Shown piece after piece: positions 62,812-64,000 of a stretch of 64,000 bases of DNA (position 1 is the stretch's first letter; each line of letters opens with the position of its first letter). The notes beneath the pieces are model-generated. The model was not told where the DNA came from and made no database searches. It saw only the letters and a program-made list of their open reading frames with translations. A program made the translations under genes and the position numbers. Origin of the DNA: Micromonospora sp. NBC_00389 (GTDB taxonomy: Bacteria; Actinomycetota; Actinomycetes; Mycobacteriales; Micromonosporaceae); assembly GCF_036059255.1 (NCBI RefSeq), contig NZ_CP107947.1:2480001-2544000 (forward strand), in the 5' to 3' direction.

Positions 62812-62861
62812 CGGTTATCGCAATCTGTCTGCCATCTTGGCTACTGAATTCGCGGCAGACA
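62812..62861. promoter_or_regulatory. Divergent control region: shared CGGTTATCGCA element and TGTCTGCC inverted repeat
   Basis: CGGTTATCGCA (62812-62822) also occurs at 44567-44577 before the other aminotransferase operon; read on the minus strand it includes a GATAAC -10-like box. TGTCTGCC (62826-62833) and GGCAGACA (62854-62861) form an 8-bp inverted repeat that may be an operator. Confidence 0.45.
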
Positions 62862-62913
62862 AGGGCTCCGGCGACTGTTTCCGTCGGGTGCTTCCTCGTC
62901 TACGCTGCTCGGC

Positions 62914-64000
62914 GTGGAGTCCGCAGCCTTCTTCGTCGCCTCCCGCCCCGCCCACGGCGAGGGGGAGCTGACCGTCCACCACCCGTACGACGGTCGCCTG
63001 GTGGGGCGTACCACGCTGGCCACCGCCGACCAGGTCGAGGCCGCCGTCGCCGCGGCGGCCGGAGTGGCCGCGCAGGCCGCGGCCCTGCCCGCGCACGCCC
63101 GCGCGGCGGCCCTGGACCACGTGTCCCGGCGGCTCGCCGAACGCGCCGAGGAGGTCGCGGCGCTGATCACCGCCGAGAACGGCAAGCCGGTGAAATGGGC
63201 CCGAGCCGAGGTCGGACGGGCGGTGTCCACCTTCCGGTGGGCCGCAGAGGAGGCCCGACGCTTCTCCGGGGAACTGCAACGACTCGACACCGACCCGGCC
63301 GCCAGCGGGCGGATCGCGCTGGTCCGGCGGGTGCCGAAGGGGCCGGTGCTGGGCATCGCGCCGTTCAACTTCCCGCTCAACCTGGTCGCGCACAAGGTGG
63401 CACCGGCCATCGCGGTCGGCGCGCCGATCATCGTCAAGCCGGCCCCGGCGACCCCGCTGTCCGCGCTGCTGCTGGGCGAGTTGCTGGCCGAGACCGAGCT
63501 GCCCGCCGGGATGTTCTCGGTCCTGCCGCTGCCGAACTCCCGTGCCGCCGAACTGGTCACCGACCCCCGGCTGCCGGTGGTGTCGTTCACCGGATCCGGG
63601 CCGGTCGGCGCGGCCATCCGTCGCCAGGTGCCGGAGAAGCACGTGACGCTGGAGCTGGGCGGCAACGCGGCGGCGGTGATCTGCGCGGACTGGACGTCGG
63701 ACGAGGACCTGGCCTTCGCCGCGCAGCGCATCGCCACGTTCGCCAACTACCAGGCCGGCCAGTCGTGCATCGCCGTCCAGCGGGTGTACGTGCACCACGC
63801 GCTCTTCGCCGACTTCCTGCCCCGGCTGGTGGCGGCGGTGCGTGCACTGCGCACCGGTGACCCCTCCTCGGAGCTGACGGACGTGGGGCCGATGGTGTCC
63901 GAGGACGCGGCCCGCCGGGTCGAGACGTGGGTGGCCGAGGCGGTCGCGGCCGGCGCCACCGTCGAGGTGGGCGGGGCCCGTGACGGCGCCACCTACCCGC
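62914..64000 (+). CDS. Aldehyde dehydrogenase, 3' end beyond the window
   Basis: 362 codons are visible before the window ends. The GTG at 62914 is 7 nt after TACGCT (62901-62906), so the message is probably leaderless. It has APFNFPLNLVAHKVAPAIAVGAPIIVKP, FTGSG, LELGGNAAAVICADW and the catalytic cysteine in YQAGQSCIAVQRV. It belongs to the ALDH superfamily subgroup with short-chain or semialdehyde substrates. Divergent from the aminobutyraldehyde dehydrogenase/gabT operon, it could be the succinate-semialdehyde dehydrogenase completing the GABA route, but the substrate is inferred from position only. Confidence 0.88.
   Translation, partial: MESAAFFVASRPAHGEGELTVHHPYDGRLVGRTTLATADQVEAAVAAAAGVAAQAAALPAHARAAALDHVSRRLAERAEEVAALITAENGKPVKWARAEVGRAVSTFRWAAEEARRFSGELQRLDTDPAASGRIALVRRVPKGPVLGIAPFNFPLNLVAHKVAPAIAVGAPIIVKPAPATPLSALLLGELLAETELPAGMFSVLPLPNSRAAELVTDPRLPVVSFTGSGPVGAAIRRQVPEKHVTLELGGNAAAVICADWTSDEDLAFAAQRIATFANYQAGQSCIAVQRVYVHHALFADFLPRLVAAVRALRTGDPSSELTDVGPMVSEDAARRVETWVAEAVAAGATVEVGGARDGATYP

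Overview
The window is high-GC actinobacterial chromosome, most likely from the Micromonosporaceae (Micromonospora or a close relative). The evidence is the mycothiol enzyme gene mca, the F420 genes fbiA, fbiB and fbiC, a WhiB-family regulator, XRE-DUF5753/DUF397 pairs, frequent GTG starts, and many leaderless genes with a TANNNT -10 box 6-9 nt before the start codon. The taxon is inferred from gene content and was not computed.

Region 1 (1-9843) is conserved core: the 5' end of greA, a DUF4307 protein, mca, a small membrane protein, a large membrane-anchored GGDEF-EAL protein, a secreted protein, a DUF255/thioredoxin-like protein, and purK-purE. Region 2 (9981-20673) holds a giant zinc-ribbon polytopic membrane protein, a UDP-glucose dehydrogenase, an acyl-CoA dehydrogenase, a Bcr/CflA-type exporter, and a divergent membrane protein/thioesterase pair. 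Region 3 (20849-39364) holds acetoacetyl-CoA synthetase, a TIGR03089 protein, a glycosyltransferase with mannose-1-phosphate guanylyltransferase, a NUDIX protein, an ArsR-like regulator, fbiB-fbiA, an IS607-family element, fbiC, a DUF4331 cluster, whiB, a degenerate metallopeptidase-like protein and a DUF3499 protein. From memory, much of this matches the M. tuberculosis neighbourhood whiB2-fbiA/B-manC-fadE25-purE/K.

Region 4 (about 39365-64000) is accessory. It opens with a second IS607-family element. A distributed polyamine/GABA catabolic set follows: a class III aminotransferase and FAD oxidase operon; an Lrp/AsnC regulator divergent from a seven-gene operon (PotD-A-B-C-like transporter, FAD oxidase, saccharopine-dehydrogenase-like protein, agmatinase-like ureohydrolase); and further on gabT, an aminobutyraldehyde-type dehydrogenase and another aldehyde dehydrogenase that runs off the window. 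A plausible route is agmatine or putrescine uptake, conversion to 4-aminobutyraldehyde, then GABA, succinate semialdehyde and succinate. Between these lie a frameshifted XRE/DUF397 pair flanked by small palindromic repeats, a G5-domain protein, an aldehyde dehydrogenase/DUF779 operon with a GAF regulator, and a secreted protein with duplicated double-psi-barrel-like domains.

The most unusual observations are: (i) the first IS607 element appears to have inserted at the GG of a bidirectional promoter between fbiA and a membrane-protein gene, and its right end rebuilds the -10 box; (ii) the two TnpB proteins are very different, one with intact RuvC and zinc-finger residues beside a destroyed TnpA, the other lacking the zinc finger and the usual third catalytic acidic residue; (iii) a BldD-like palindrome lies over the whiB -10 box; (iv) FbiB has a short C-terminal domain; (v) four families of palindromic repeats occur between genes. 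No rRNA, tRNA or CRISPR array was seen.
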